Shown here one piece after another: positions 48,080 to 58,899 of a stretch of DNA of 64,000 nucleotides. The translations under genes were made by a program, and so were the position numbers. This DNA is from Ascarosepion bandense. Its lineage: Eukaryota > Mollusca > Cephalopoda > Sepiida > Sepiidae. Under the pieces are notes generated by a model, which did no database searches, was not told where the DNA came from, and was given only the letters and a program-made list of their open reading frames with translations. Location: NCBI GenBank assembly GCA_037127315.1, contig JBBBDQ010000350.1, positions 2,756,501 to 2,820,500 of the forward strand, in the 5' to 3' direction. Every line of letters starts with the position of its first letter. Position 1 is the first letter of the stretch.

Positions 48080-48799
48080 TCCAATGATTAAAATACTAAG
48101 TAAAAAAAAAGAAACAACTTATTTGATAGCGATCTCAATGTTTTCAATGTGATGGTTGATTTTGGTGTTTACTGGTTAAGGATCTTACTCTAGGTTCCTT
48201 GCTGCTTAGAAGTAATTCTAGATCTCATTTTGTAATTAGCAGGCAGCTTCTTTGTTTAGTAAAAAGCTGTGTAACCTGTTGAAAGCACATTCAACTCTAT
48301 AGGAAGTTGGAAAGGCAAAGAAAAGTTTGATAGCTTCCCACAGCTTTAGAAACCTTTAAGAAATTTCCTTTTGTAGCCAATATTGAATAAGTTTGGAAAA
48401 ATTGAAAAAACAAAAATGGATAAATCCTCCTGTGCCCCCTTTCAACATAACAGAGCCCACAAGGGGGCACTAGTGTCCATGTTGAGAAACACTGTTCTTG
48501 CATAACAAAAAAAAAAGGGCAATGGCAGCATAAAAGAGCAAAACATGACATTAATCAAGTCACAGTTAGCAACCTGGATTTGTAGTTTTAGTGAAATGGA
48601 TTCTTTAAGAGAACTTGAGTTTGAGTTTTGTTTACCGGCAGATCAACACCTCTGTGGGTTATTTAACGCTAAAAAGGTGAGGTTTTAAAGTATTTTTTTT
48701 TAATGTTCAGTTATAGTGAGAAAGTTGATTTAGTTAGATTTTAATTAAAACATTTTTTTAATTTAGACAACTGAAAATGTCTTCTAGTTTTTTTATTCA

Positions 48800-49160
48800 G
48801 AAAAGTTTTGCTGAGAATAATTTTTTCCTTAAAAATGTGTTATGGTAATAATCTCTTCTTAAAAAATGTCTTGTTGGTAATTTTTTTCCTTCAAAAATGT
48901 ATATTTTTCTATAAAAGCATATTTTTATGTATATATTTCTATAAAAGTATATTTCTATACTTTCATAGTGTTTTGACCCCAGTTTGGGGGTTAACTATTT
49001 GCCCATAGCTAGGACCCTAACAGGTGCTACCACTCTGGGTCAGGGTGGACTTGAGAACAACAGCAATTAAGAGGTGGTTCCATGCTCCTCACAACCTCTC
49101 AATCAGCCTTGCTGCTGGATGCAGTTAACCGTCACACCTAGGACCCAAGAGAACTTGAGA
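48800..49160. repeat. Short tandem-like AT repeats and an unassigned GC-richer segment
   Basis: 48,800-48,960 has loosely repeated ccttaaaaatgt and tataaaagtatatttcta units. 48,965-49,150 is GC-richer (for example tgctaccactctgggtcagg) and looks like part of an interspersed repeat, but no second copy is in this window. Confidence 0.4.
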
Positions 49161-49634
49161 ATGTTTCTAAATATCTTCATTTGGTTTCCTTTTCAACTTT
49201 TCATTGAGGAAACATTTGAATAGTAGGTGATGCAAAACACCTTGACAAAGAATTTATACTAAGCAAGTAAAATTCTTTAGATCAAATGTGTACATTGCTT
49301 AAAGCTGGTCTCTCAATGCAATGAATATATAACCCAGAATAGAACCTTACTTATCCTAGAATTAAGGTTCCCAGATTTTTACTATATTAATTTACTTTTT
49401 TTTTTTTTTTTTTTACTTAGGTTCTATAAACCAACCCTAAGTTTATGTGGTTGTAACATAAGACCTAGTAGGATTTCTAGAGCAAATATAAATAGACATT
49501 ATTTGAATAATTTTCACCAAAAAACTAATTGTTTTTTTGTTTTTTTTTTTATCTCTAGCTGGGTTTAAGTCTGAAAAATGTACATGAATAAATTACATAA
49601 AAAAATTTATAAATACATTTTTTAATTAATGTTC

Positions 49635-49835
49635 ACCCAGTACAAGGCCCAAGAGCTACTCTAGGTATAGGATTACTTTGTGGGCTTATATTAGCATAGG
49701 AAAGGACAAGCATTAGGAGCATAGAGCTGAAGCAGACTTTAAAAGGAACTGGAAGTCTGATTTTAAACAGGAAACAAGGAATAAACCTCTACTCCTGTTC
49801 AAAAGACCAGATGATAGGTGAACATATCAACTTGC
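49635..49835 (-). repeat. Degenerate copy of the short poly(A)-type repeat
   Basis: Contains ttttaaacaggaaacaagga and aacctctactcctgttcaaa, matching the 7,740 and 8,067 copies. Old. Confidence 0.5.
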
Positions 49836-49984
49836 AAATATACTTATTAAACCTACAATACCATCAAAATATAAATAACATTCAATGATACAAAGTAAAT
49901 TAAATAATCAAGTTTTATAGTATCAATTTTTGTAATTTGTAAATAAATATTTATTGTCAAGTATTTAAAACATTACTTGTCAGC

Positions 49985-50200
49985 TTATGACCATATCACA
50001 ATGAAACACCAGTTCTCATCTGATCACTGAAGTCAGGCCTAGTCAGCACCTTGATGGGTGACTGTTCAGGAATACCAGGTCCTGTAAGTTTAGGTGGTGT
50101 AATGGATAACAGTTCAAAATGAGAAATTAGAGAGCCAAGTTTGAACTCCGATTGAGTTCATTACATTCACATACACCCTTGGGAATTCACGAATAAAAAA
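49985..50200 (+). mobile_element. Composite SINE: 5S rRNA-like head joined to tRNA-like unit
   Basis: 49,985-50,090 follows 5S rRNA along nearly its whole length: ttatgaccatatcacaatga, tctcatctgatcactgaagt, tgatgggtgactgttcagga, ataccaggtcctgtaagttt. From 50,091 it continues with ggtggtgtaatggataacag, gagagccaagtttgaactcc, gttcattacattcac and acccttggg, the tRNA-like head of the SINE family at 16,447. A 5S-derived head on a tRNA-derived SINE is consistent with template switching or fusion of two Pol III transcripts. The copy ends early in the body. It is not a functional 5S gene. Confidence 0.8.
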
Positions 50201-50380
50201 ATAAAAATACATGATTGTCTAAGTGTGTCATACCAATACATTGAGTCCGCGTAGTAGAGTAATGGTCCATTTTTCTGCATGGATCTGGGAAGGCCTACAG
50301 CCAACAGGGACCTTCACAGAGCGTTAAAAAAGAAAAATATTGCTTGTCAAGTATTGTAACTCAAAATTCAAGTACTTTTT

Positions 50381-51973
50381 TTATTCCCACCAAAAACTGA
50401 CAGAGAAACTGATTGAAAGCGATTTCACAAAATGCCAATATTTTGGAGGCATGTATAACATTTCACCAGGTTGCAAGACAAATTCTGTGTATAGAAGGTC
50501 TTTGAAAAGAGGAAATTTCTCTAAGTCTGGTTCTTCAACATTGACTTGACTGGTATTTTCCAATAGGTGACCTTCATGAGGGTAGAGAGCGTTACTCAGG
50601 TCAGGAGAATAAAGACGTATATATTTTTGTCCCATCACTTGACATAAAAAATTATGTTTGGGATCATGGTGCAAAGGAGAGACTGTACCCTTGGGACCAA
50701 ACCATGCATTCACACTGAGATCTTCATTTTCTCCTAAACAACAATATGTCGGAATGATGATATCTTCTTGTAACTCATGGATTTGTTCAAAGAGTTGATG
50801 CTGAGCCAAATAGCCAACAGGTTTTGTTTCTTTTTCAGCTTCAAGTACATAATTTTCAATAAAATCTGAAATTGTCATTAATTTTTGAGTCCAAGAATCA
50901 TCTGTGTATTTGGAACCAATTTCTACAGGAACAAGCCGATTTCCTGCAATTTCCTTGATATAAGACAAATTCCACTTGCTCATAGCAGGCCAAAATGAAA
51001 TTGCATTTGTAATTATGACTGGTTGACCTTTCTGAAAGAATTCTTTATGAAACCGTTCTATAGATGGACAATTAAGTCGGTCTATCTGCTTGGTTTTTAC
51101 CATTTTTTCAAAATCTTTTGGCATCTGAGAAAGACATCCGAGGACACAAGATTGTGATGGAATTTCACGTTCTGTCAGACCTTTATTCAAATCAGTCAAA
51201 ATTTTCTTTTGCTTAAAAGAATTGTTAGAACTTTGGTTTATCTTCCATTCTTTGCTTGGAAACAGGTTTTCGAGTTTTGCGTTTTTGGGAAATGAGCAAA
51301 AAGACTTACTTTCAGAAATTGTTTGTTGACAGGATTCTCCAGAATTGGTACTTGCTTTACAATCTGCCACCTGATCCAAATGGTCATTTGAGGAGTTTGT
51401 TGAGACTTCACTAAAAAGAAGACTTTCTACATTTTGAGATCTTTCAGTTGGTAAATTCTTTATCAGGCATTTAAGTCTCTCTGTAGAATCTTGATTAACA
51501 GTTGTGGAGCTTTGAGCCGAAAATTCTGAATTAAGCAACTGGTGAACATAGGAAGCCAATTTGGAAAGGTTATTGTCTTTAAGGGGAGCTCCCATCAGTA
51601 AACCCATATCACAAGACTTAATCACCTCCAAAAGTGTGAGATTAGAATCAGAATGTGATGTTAAATGAAGGGCCAACTGGGAGCATGCCTTAAACAAGGC
51701 AATAATAGAATAGCAGATTCTCCATTCCAAAGCTACATTTGTCCAGTGTCCAGTGTTGAGTTTTTCCCATGTAATGTCGAGCAACACAGAACAGTGATGA
51801 AGACATTCTTTATAATCACCATTATAAATGCTATTGGCACACCTACATAGAAGGTGATTGAAATCTAAGCCAAGAATGGATTGGTTTCGGATCTGATCAA
51901 TTAAATCAGTTTGTTTGTTGGGAAGAAAAGGATAAAGTAAATCAAGTGTGGAGCTCTGGAGATTTTCGGCCAT
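50381..51973 (-). CDS. KDM8: KDM8/JMJD5-like JmjC Fe(II)/2-oxoglutarate oxygenase, single coding exon
   Basis: 530 residues. The N-terminal helical region (about 1-165) matches the JMJD5 N-terminal domain, a Ser/Asn/Gln-rich linker follows (about 165-285), then the JmjC domain to the end. Iron ligands fit H435, D437 (in SPLHHDPKHN) and H514 (in PKYWHFVK); the 77-residue D-to-H spacing equals that of human JMJD5. Other family motifs: NAWFGPKGTVSPLHHD, QVMGQKYIRLYSP, ALYPHEGHLL, SFSVSFWWE at the C-terminus. Human JMJD5 is 416 residues; the excess is the linker. Reported activities are arginyl hydroxylation and, disputed, H3K36me2 demethylation in the nucleus. The start at 51,973 is the first ATG; a strong acceptor (ttttttacatttcag) ends at 51,991, so a 5'UTR intron is likely. 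AATAAA overlaps the stop codon. Confidence 0.93.
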   Translation of the reverse strand: MAENLQSSTLDLLYPFLPNKQTDLIDQIRNQSILGLDFNHLLCRCANSIYNGDYKECLHHCSVLLDITWEKLNTGHWTNVALEWRICYSIIALFKACSQLALHLTSHSDSNLTLLEVIKSCDMGLLMGAPLKDNNLSKLASYVHQLLNSEFSAQSSTTVNQDSTERLKCLIKNLPTERSQNVESLLFSEVSTNSSNDHLDQVADCKASTNSGESCQQTISESKSFCSFPKNAKLENLFPSKEWKINQSSNNSFKQKKILTDLNKGLTEREIPSQSCVLGCLSQMPKDFEKMVKTKQIDRLNCPSIERFHKEFFQKGQPVIITNAISFWPAMSKWNLSYIKEIAGNRLVPVEIGSKYTDDSWTQKLMTISDFIENYVLEAEKETKPVGYLAQHQLFEQIHELQEDIIIPTYCCLGENEDLSVNAWFGPKGTVSPLHHDPKHNFLCQVMGQKYIRLYSPDLSNALYPHEGHLLENTSQVNVEEPDLEKFPLFKDLLYTEFVLQPGEMLYMPPKYWHFVKSLSISFSVSFWWE

Positions 51974-51990
51974 TTTTTCAAATTTGTTGA

Positions 51991-52010
51991 CTGAAATGTA
52001 AAAAAAAAAA
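51991..52010 (-). promoter_or_regulatory. KDM8: Probable 5'UTR splice acceptor of the KDM8-like gene
   Basis: On the minus strand a long T-run leads into acatttcag, 18 bases before the ATG. This is a textbook acceptor and implies a non-coding first exon at higher coordinates, which could not be located. Confidence 0.6.
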
Positions 52011-52352
52011 AAAATTAAAACTAATCATGCAAAAAGAATATGAGCGTATGTACACACCCACATATATGTATATAAATATATATATATATATATAAACATG
52101 CAGTGTAGATATAGAAGAATCCAAAGGAGTGTCCTGTACATAAAGTGGTAGGATAACTCTCTAGGAGAGCTCTAAATATATATGCATATATAATCATATA
52201 GAGCAAATATATGTAAAAATTAAGACTAGACACGTTATTCCATGGTTAAGTGGAAGTATGGTCTATTTCAGGCAAACTATTCTCAGCTTCTGTCTTTATT
52301 GTACAGAAGATTTTATCTTCCACTTAGCCATGGAATAACATGTCTGTCTTAA

Positions 52353-52358
<6 letters not shown>

Positions 52359-52392
<34 letters not shown>
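52359..52392. repeat. (CA)n(TA)n array
   Basis: About 24 bases of CA followed by TA dinucleotides; a second TA run lies at 52,076-52,094. Confidence 0.9.
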
Positions 52393-52393
<1 letters not shown>

Positions 52394-52610
52394 CCATTCT
52401 TTAATGAATTTGAACACTATTGTCTTCTGGCATGTGTTTACATTGTATATAACACGCTAAAGTCCACCTTTCTCTACCGAGCACCCATAGCTCAGAGGTA
52501 GAATCAGCAACTGATGTCAATTCGGTCAGGATTCAATCCTGGCTAGAAGCAATCGGAAATCTAACTGTACTGATGAGCTGTGATACAGCGAAACAGATCT
52601 GTCCGTGGAT

Positions 52611-52642
<32 letters not shown>
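52393..52642 (+). mobile_element. tRNA-like short repeat with (TA)n tail, copy 1
   Basis: Contains an A-box-like catagctcagaggtagaatc and a T-arm-like tcaggattcaatcctggc, then actgatgagctgtgatacag and an ending gtccgtggatgac(ta)n. The same order occurs at 53,351-53,581. The acceptor stem cannot pair, so it is a retroposed tRNA-like element, not a tRNA gene. Confidence 0.7.
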
Positions 52643-52651
<9 letters not shown>

Positions 52652-52867
52652 GAACATTTGTTGTACAGTGTATGTTTGATTCAACAATTTATTGAGGTAA
52701 GCAAAGAAAAAATTATGAATTATAGTCCATTGCTGAAAATCCCTGCTTTTCCATAAAAATGAGGTACAAACAAAAAGAAGAAAAGAGGCAAAGATTTTTG
52801 GAAGTAATGAAGGTGCAGATGTATCAGGATTGGTAGGAATGTTTATGCTATGAAAGCTGTCATATAA

Positions 52868-53127
52868 TCACGATAAGAGCTTGGCCCTATACAGAGATGA
52901 CGGACTTCTGATTCTAAAAAGTAAAAACAGTAGAATTAAAGATAAGCTCCGTAAAGATTTAGAATCTTTTCTTTATGAATATGGATTATTGATAGAAGCT
53001 AAAGTAAATTTATTGAGAGCTGATTATCTAAATCATGAATTTAATAACAGGAAAATAGCTGTATATGAAACTGGGAAACATACCAATAAATTAATACTAA
53101 TTCTGATCACTCCCCTTCTCCAATTGT
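52868..53127 (+). pseudogene. Reverse-transcriptase-like fragment with a YRDD box
   Basis: Reads LALYRDDGLLILKSKNSRIK, then KLRKDLESFLYEYGLLIEAK, VNLLRADYLNHEFN and KIAVYETGKHTNK to a stop. YRDDG at the start of an LILK-type strand followed by a helix and an 'NFLDV'-like block resembles the palm and start of the thumb of a reverse transcriptase, of a group different from the LINEs here (inference from pattern). Nothing like the fingers region is recognisable upstream, and the following (P)YRKPN-like block is missing or damaged, so this is a fragment. It lies between the two tRNA-like repeats. Confidence 0.55.
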
Positions 53128-53350
53128 GACAAACTATTTGCATAAAACTATATTGAGTGTCTAGTAATTGTTGAAATTATTCTTGCAATCTAAAATAGAT
53201 TTCAGTTTTAAATAACCCACAAAAAGGGTTGATATCTCTTAAAAATTAAAAAAATTATATATATAAATATATTTACGCTCTCACACCCTGATTGAGCACT
53301 CTGGAAGAATGGTAGACTTTGAAAAAACAGTAGCTACTCTAGGATCTACG

Positions 53351-53581
53351 CATCGTTCATTCAGTAATGAATTAGACCACTCCTTGCTACTGGCATGTTT
53401 ACATGGTATAACACATGCTAAATGTCTGCCTTCTTCTACCGAGCACCCATAGCTCAGCGGTAGAATCGCCGACTGATGACAATTCAGTCAGGTTTCAATC
53501 CTGGCTAAAAGCAACTGGATGTCTAAACGTACTGATGAGCTGTGATACAGCAAAACAGATTTGTCTGCGAATGATTATATA
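53351..53581 (+). mobile_element. tRNA-like short repeat, copy 2
   Basis: Same order as copy 1: catgtttacatggtataaca, catagctcagcggtagaatc, tcaggtttcaatcctggc, actgatgagctgtgatacag and gtctgcgaatgattatatat. Same orientation as copy 1 and about 950 bases downstream of it. Confidence 0.7.
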
Positions 53582-53754
53582 TCATTACTTTATTTTTAAA
53601 CCCACCAAGTATAAATGTGGAGGGGGAAAAAATGGAAATAAAAAAGAAACAAACTAAGTACTTGAACGTATATCAAAGTACTCGTTGAAATAAAAAAAAC
53701 CCGAGACGAGAACCCTAACACAAAAGCGCTCAATACAAAAGTAGAGCAAACAAA

Positions 53755-53886
53755 TAAGAATAAATCTAACAGAGCCAACGAACCTACCTAGGTTTCACCT
53801 AACGGATCGTCAGGGCAAGTCAGCTTGCCCTGACGATCCGTTAGGTGAAACCTAGGTAGGTTTGTTGGCTCTAGGTTAGATTTATT

Positions 53887-53890
<4 letters not shown>
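53755..53890. repeat. Near-perfect hairpin with 65-bp arms and a 4-base loop
   Basis: Left arm 53,755-53,819, loop tcag, right arm 53,824-53,890. The arms differ by one substitution and a 2-base indel; each contains cctacctaggtttcacctaa or its complement. The right arm is immediately followed by (TA)n (53,890-53,931). Confidence 0.95.

Positions 53891-53931
<41 letters not shown>
53890..53931. repeat. (TA)n array
   Basis: About 42 bases of uninterrupted TA dinucleotides directly after the hairpin. Confidence 0.97.
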
Positions 53932-53934
<3 letters not shown>

Positions 53935-54479
53935 CCTCAATTCCATTCCAACATAACCCATTCCCCATTCATTTTTGGAAGCACAACACATTTCATTTGT
54001 TTTGCTGTCAACTATGGTTTCCTAACAGAAATTCCACCAAATATATATGGAAGTAATAATAATACACCCATTCATTTTGAATTTAACTGTTTTTTTTTTT
54101 AAATAGTATTTCTTCAATTCATTAGTGATTGCCTTGTTGAGATAAGTTGTCTCTATAATCAGATTCTGGTCTGTCTGAAAAAGCTTGTTCCTCTTCTGGA
54201 TACCGTTTATAAGTTGGACACCACAATTTCCACTTTTCCAGAAGTTTACACACCTCAATAAGGAGAATAAACTTTCATCTTGAAATGTGTGAAATTTGCT
54301 AATAAAATATGATCTCCAACTTATTCAAACATATGACAAAAAAAAACTATAAACAATTCTAAAATATAAATTTATGTTCTTTGATTTATCATTTTAATTT
54401 TTAGATTAATCTAGAATCACAATTTTATTTTTAAGTAATGATAATAGTTTTTAAGTACCTCCACTAAATCTCTGAAAAA

Positions 54480-55750
54480 CTGCTTAGTGTGAAGAAAAAA
54501 GGCCACAAACTTAATAAAAACAAACTTTTTCCATCAAAATGTATTATTATTAAGAAGAAAGATCAAAGATTTTTTAAAAATTTGAATCCCTTCTAACACG
54601 TTAAAAATTTTAGTAAAAAATATTGTTTCGAGTTTAGTTAGCAAGTAACCAAATCATTATGAGTGTTTACAATGGAAAACGTAATAACTCCCTTGTTTCT
54701 GGTGACAAACACATTAATCTAGAAATTCTTGCAAAAATCCAATAATTGTCAGATTTGAATGAAACTTTTAGGACTTATTCACAAATGAATGAAATTAATT
54801 TTAAAATTATTATTTTAAAAATATTTTAGTAATTTTTTTTTTCATGTTAACCCCCCTCTCCATGTAAATTAGGAGATGTTAAGAAATTAATTTTGTTGCA
54901 ATAATTGGTTTTGATTAGTTAAACACAGAACTCATTGGGGAATGTAAATCATCTATTATTTTTTTTTTTTAAATTTGGCTTTATTTTCGAAAATCTGCTT
55001 CCAATAATAAAATAAAAAATGCGATAACTGACATTAATTTGATAAGCTTTTAATTACTTGAATAAATAATGTAAATTAAGGACATTGTCTTAAGAAAAAA
55101 ACATTTTTTTATTAATAATGAAATTTTAAAAGAATTTATTTTTTTTTTAATTATAATAATTTATAAATTTTCAAAAATATTTTTAAAATACTTCAAAGAT
55201 TTGTTTAAAAATTATTTAGATTATTTAGTAATTGAAAATGAAAATGTTTAATACAGATCATAATGCCTTCCTATTTTTAAAATAATTTTAAGTTTTTTTT
55301 TTGCATGGTAATTTAAACGGTCATGTAATTCAGGGTTTCTTCTCCTTACCGAAAAAATTTGTACAATTCTGTTACTTGTGATTGCCATATATACTTATCT
55401 CGCATCTGTCAACACATTCACAGTGGAAAGGTCAACTGTGTTTTATAGTTTTATTCTAAATTTCTTGCTATAAATTTTTAATACTTGTGTAAATTAAGAT
55501 TAATTTAACATTAAATTTGCCAATTTCACAAAAATAATGTCACAGATGTATATTTTATTTTTGAAAGATTTTTAAAACTGAAAATTAGCTTTTGTTTACA
55601 AATCTGTCGATTGCTCAAAAATGGCCGAAAAACTGAAAAATTAAAAAAACAGCTCAAAATTTTATATTGTAATCAATATAATTTCTGTTTAAAATACATA
55701 GTATTTTGCTTACTGGAAATAGTAAATTTTTTAGCTTTCAACTAAAACTT
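54480..55750 (+). repeat. AT-rich dispersed repeat, copy 4
   Basis: The longest plus-strand copy. Shared blocks: aaacttaataaaaacaaact, agaaagatcaaag, attcttgcaaaaatccaata, atttgataagcttttaatta, aaggacattgtcttaag and caatataatttctgttt. Compare 6,798-7,600, 13,380-14,095 and the inverse of 9,400-10,740. Confidence 0.55.
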
Positions 55751-58700
55751 TCAAGAAAACTTTATTTTTAAAAAATTCAATTTAAAAGTTAGTTATCGAA
55801 AATGAGTGGAGGTTATATACCCGTTACTGGTGCCTAAAATAAAAAATATAATTTCACATTATTAATTTGTAGTTACTTTTAGTTTTTCTATTCCACATTC
55901 TTAGCAAATAAAACATTTTCACCGTGACTCACCTGTTTTGTGATACTCATTAAAATTGTATCTGGACAAAATCAGAGCTTATTAACGCAGTAAAATGTTA
56001 GTTTAATAATTAAGAATATAAAATAAATTTAGTGTTCCAGACTTTCTTTTAACACCTGGTAAAAAGACCTATATATATTTTTAAATACAAGCAAGAATAG
56101 TTTCATGAGCGTTAAAAACTGTTTTTAAAATATTTTTTTAATTAAAATCATTTTAGTAAAATTAAAATATTAAAGAAAAAATAAAGTTATCATGTGCAAT
56201 AAAGCGTGAGGAAGATAGAAAGTTATGTCTAGAAGTCAATTTTTAATTAAAAAAATTTTGTCGTAAGAGATATTTTTTTACTGAGAGAAAGTAACAACAT
56301 TGACTTAAAAACGACATTCATATTGATCGTTTGTTTTCGTCGTATCATCCTTCTATTTTCAGGGAAAGAATTGTTTTGCCACAGTTTTAAACTTTTGAAT
56401 AAAGAAGCAATTAAAGGTTGTTTTTAAGCAAACTTAACTCTTTTTAAAAAGTAAACTGAAACTTTCAAACACAACCACACCGAGTTTTGAAAACAAACGT
56501 AATTGTAGTTAAATACGAAACTAACCCTCATAAAAATAACTTTGATTTAAAATATAAAATAAATGTTCCGTTTTGTTCACGAATCTTGACAACATACAGT
56601 GTTGTGATTAACCATATCAATCAGGTACCTGCTTTGACTTTTTCAAAGATCTCAGTTTTCGTCCTCTACTCTACCATTGAGCTGTGAATATTGCTCCTCA
56701 CAAAGGTAGAACTCTCCTCTTAAAAGTTATTCAGCTCAGACAGATCATTAAATCTTCAAAAGAGGAAGAAAGAACAAAAATCACTTAGATGTTTAATTTT
56801 CTTGCTTTAAATTTCCTTAAATTATTTATCCTGCATTGTGAATAATTTAAAATTGTTCGCAGTAAAATAATTAATTAATGCAATAATTTAATTAATTAAT
56901 ACAAGGAGGAGGGTCATTAAAAATAACTTAATGGCAAAATGTTGCATTAAATACATGAAAATGTGTTGTGTTACATAAAAGAGTGGTTTACATATGAAAG
57001 AGTTGTTCAAGTTAATTTTTAGTCGGAAAATATTGTTTTACTTTTTTAATTTAGGTTTGTTTTTTCATGTTGAGGAATATAGAATTACCTCCCTTATTAC
57101 GATACCATTTTCTTTCATTTTTCATTTATTTAAGGGTTAGTGATGACAACTAGTAACAGACAATAGACAGTTTGTTTGATTGTTACCATAAATGATCCCA
57201 GAAATTTTTCATTTCTAATTTGAGGGGGAAAATAAGAATTCTTATTTCCCAGATTTTACAAAATATATTTTGGTTACATGGTACAACATTTTCTCCAAAC
57301 AATTCAAATGAGACGACACTATAACTTCTCCCAAAAAGTGGAAAAAAAGAAAAAAATCACATTCATTTAGGATATGGAATAATAATTGCTTCTCACTTCA
57401 TCCATGGTGCTATAGGTAGGGGCTGGTTGTGGGGGGGGGGTCATCTCTATTAATTTTTTTTTTCCAAGAACAGAACAGAACAGAAGGCTAAAATTTGTTT
57501 TCTTGGTCTCAGTCAAGGACAACTCTACCATTTGTCTAAAACCATTATGGGCATTTAATTTTCTAAACAAATTGGTAGGCTCATTTGTCAACAAAACTTT
57601 GTCCAAATGATTAAAGTTAGCTATATCAAAACAATGATTTTTTTTAATAAATAAATAGATTTTTTCCAAGAGAAAGTGGAAGAAGAGAGGTTGTGCAGTA
57701 CTTATCACAAATACTAATTGCTTAGTATAAGACAATCGTAATCTAGCTACAATTTACATAGCGCTTGATTTTCACTAATCGAATTTTGTGCACTTTTCGT
57801 AGAGAAGAGGCTCCAACTAGCTTCCTTGATTTTTACAAAAGCTCACGTTTTGATTGGTCAATTCTATCCAATAGAAATTTTGGCACGAGACACAAAGTTT
57901 TCCTGCTCAGCTCAGTTGATCCATCCTGAAGAGTACTTAAACCTCAGATCTCATTTCCTTATTCAGTTGGCTCAAAAGCACAGGCCAGACAATTTCTGCC
58001 ATGTTACAAACAACTAACCAACACTTTGTTCGCCACATGGCACAAACAAGAATCCATTACAGTCCAAGCTTTGCCAAGCTAAACATGTCAAATCATTCCC
58101 TGAGACTGCCAAGTTAAACTACAAACTTTCCTTCACATAGAATATTTTCTTATGAACTCTTAATCAGCTAAGATATTCACTCAACATAATAATTTAATCA
58201 AACTCGGAACACTTAACAAGAAATAATCTTTTTAAAACAATTTATTTTTGGTTAAAATCTTACAGTCTAAGTGAGACAACTCCTTATTTTACTTTGTACA
58301 TTTTTTATCTGGACTCATACATCTGAACTTTCTAACACAACAGTTTAATGTTTTCTTTCACTGCTTAATCTCTTCTCATAACTGGTTTATTCTTAATCAT
58401 CATTGTATATTTTTATTAATACAATTTATATTGTTATTATAATAATGTTGTTTCCTTTCATTAATTACTTTCTCAAAATATTATATAAAAGAATGTATGT
58501 TGAACATATATTTGTCCATGTTTAATGCTGACCCAACGTTCCTCTACAAGGTCACCTCTTAATCCTGAATATTGAATAAGAAATATTACAAAAATAGACA
58601 AGACTTGAAACTCTGATGTGAAATTTGAAAGAAACAGACGTTTATTAAATTAACAAACAACAGAACAGAAGTTTTACAAATAAGTTTGCACAAAATTTTC

Positions 58701-58899
58701 CTTTTTTGTGTCTTATTATTAAGGCACAATAACCAGATCAAAAAATATGGCTCATAAAAGCAATAAATTTTTCAACAAAATTTTCAAGAACTAAAAAATG
58801 TTTTGAGAAGGTACAAGTCCTTTTAAAAAAGGTTAAAAATACACATCTTTAAAAAGAAAAAAAGATACACTTAGTTATTTGAAAGTCAAAATTGAGAAA
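55751..58899. other. Stretch upstream of the KDM8-like gene without recognisable genes
   Basis: AT-rich. A 122-codon minus-strand frame at 57,367-57,735 has no recognisable domain. Around 57,855-57,875 an ATTGG and a CCAAT lie close together (gattggtcaattctatccaa), which could be promoter CCAAT boxes, possibly for the missing 5' exon of the KDM8-like gene; that is speculation. A G-run (57,430-57,441) is present. Confidence 0.45.

Noticed and set aside
49985..50090. Possible functional 5S rRNA gene
   Set aside because: Many substitutions at conserved positions and direct continuation into a SINE; treated as a retroposed 5S-derived head.
52487..52560. Possible tRNA gene (also 53,442-53,515)
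   Set aside because: D- and T-arm-like parts are present, but the acceptor stem cannot pair and both copies sit in a longer repeated unit with a (TA)n tail.
56640..56720. tRNA-like A-box (agctcaatggtagagtag) on the minus strand
   Set aside because: No B-box at the expected distance and no foldable tRNA.
57367..57735. 122-codon minus-strand frame
   Set aside because: No recognisable domain and no sign of selection or splice context; left as a chance frame.
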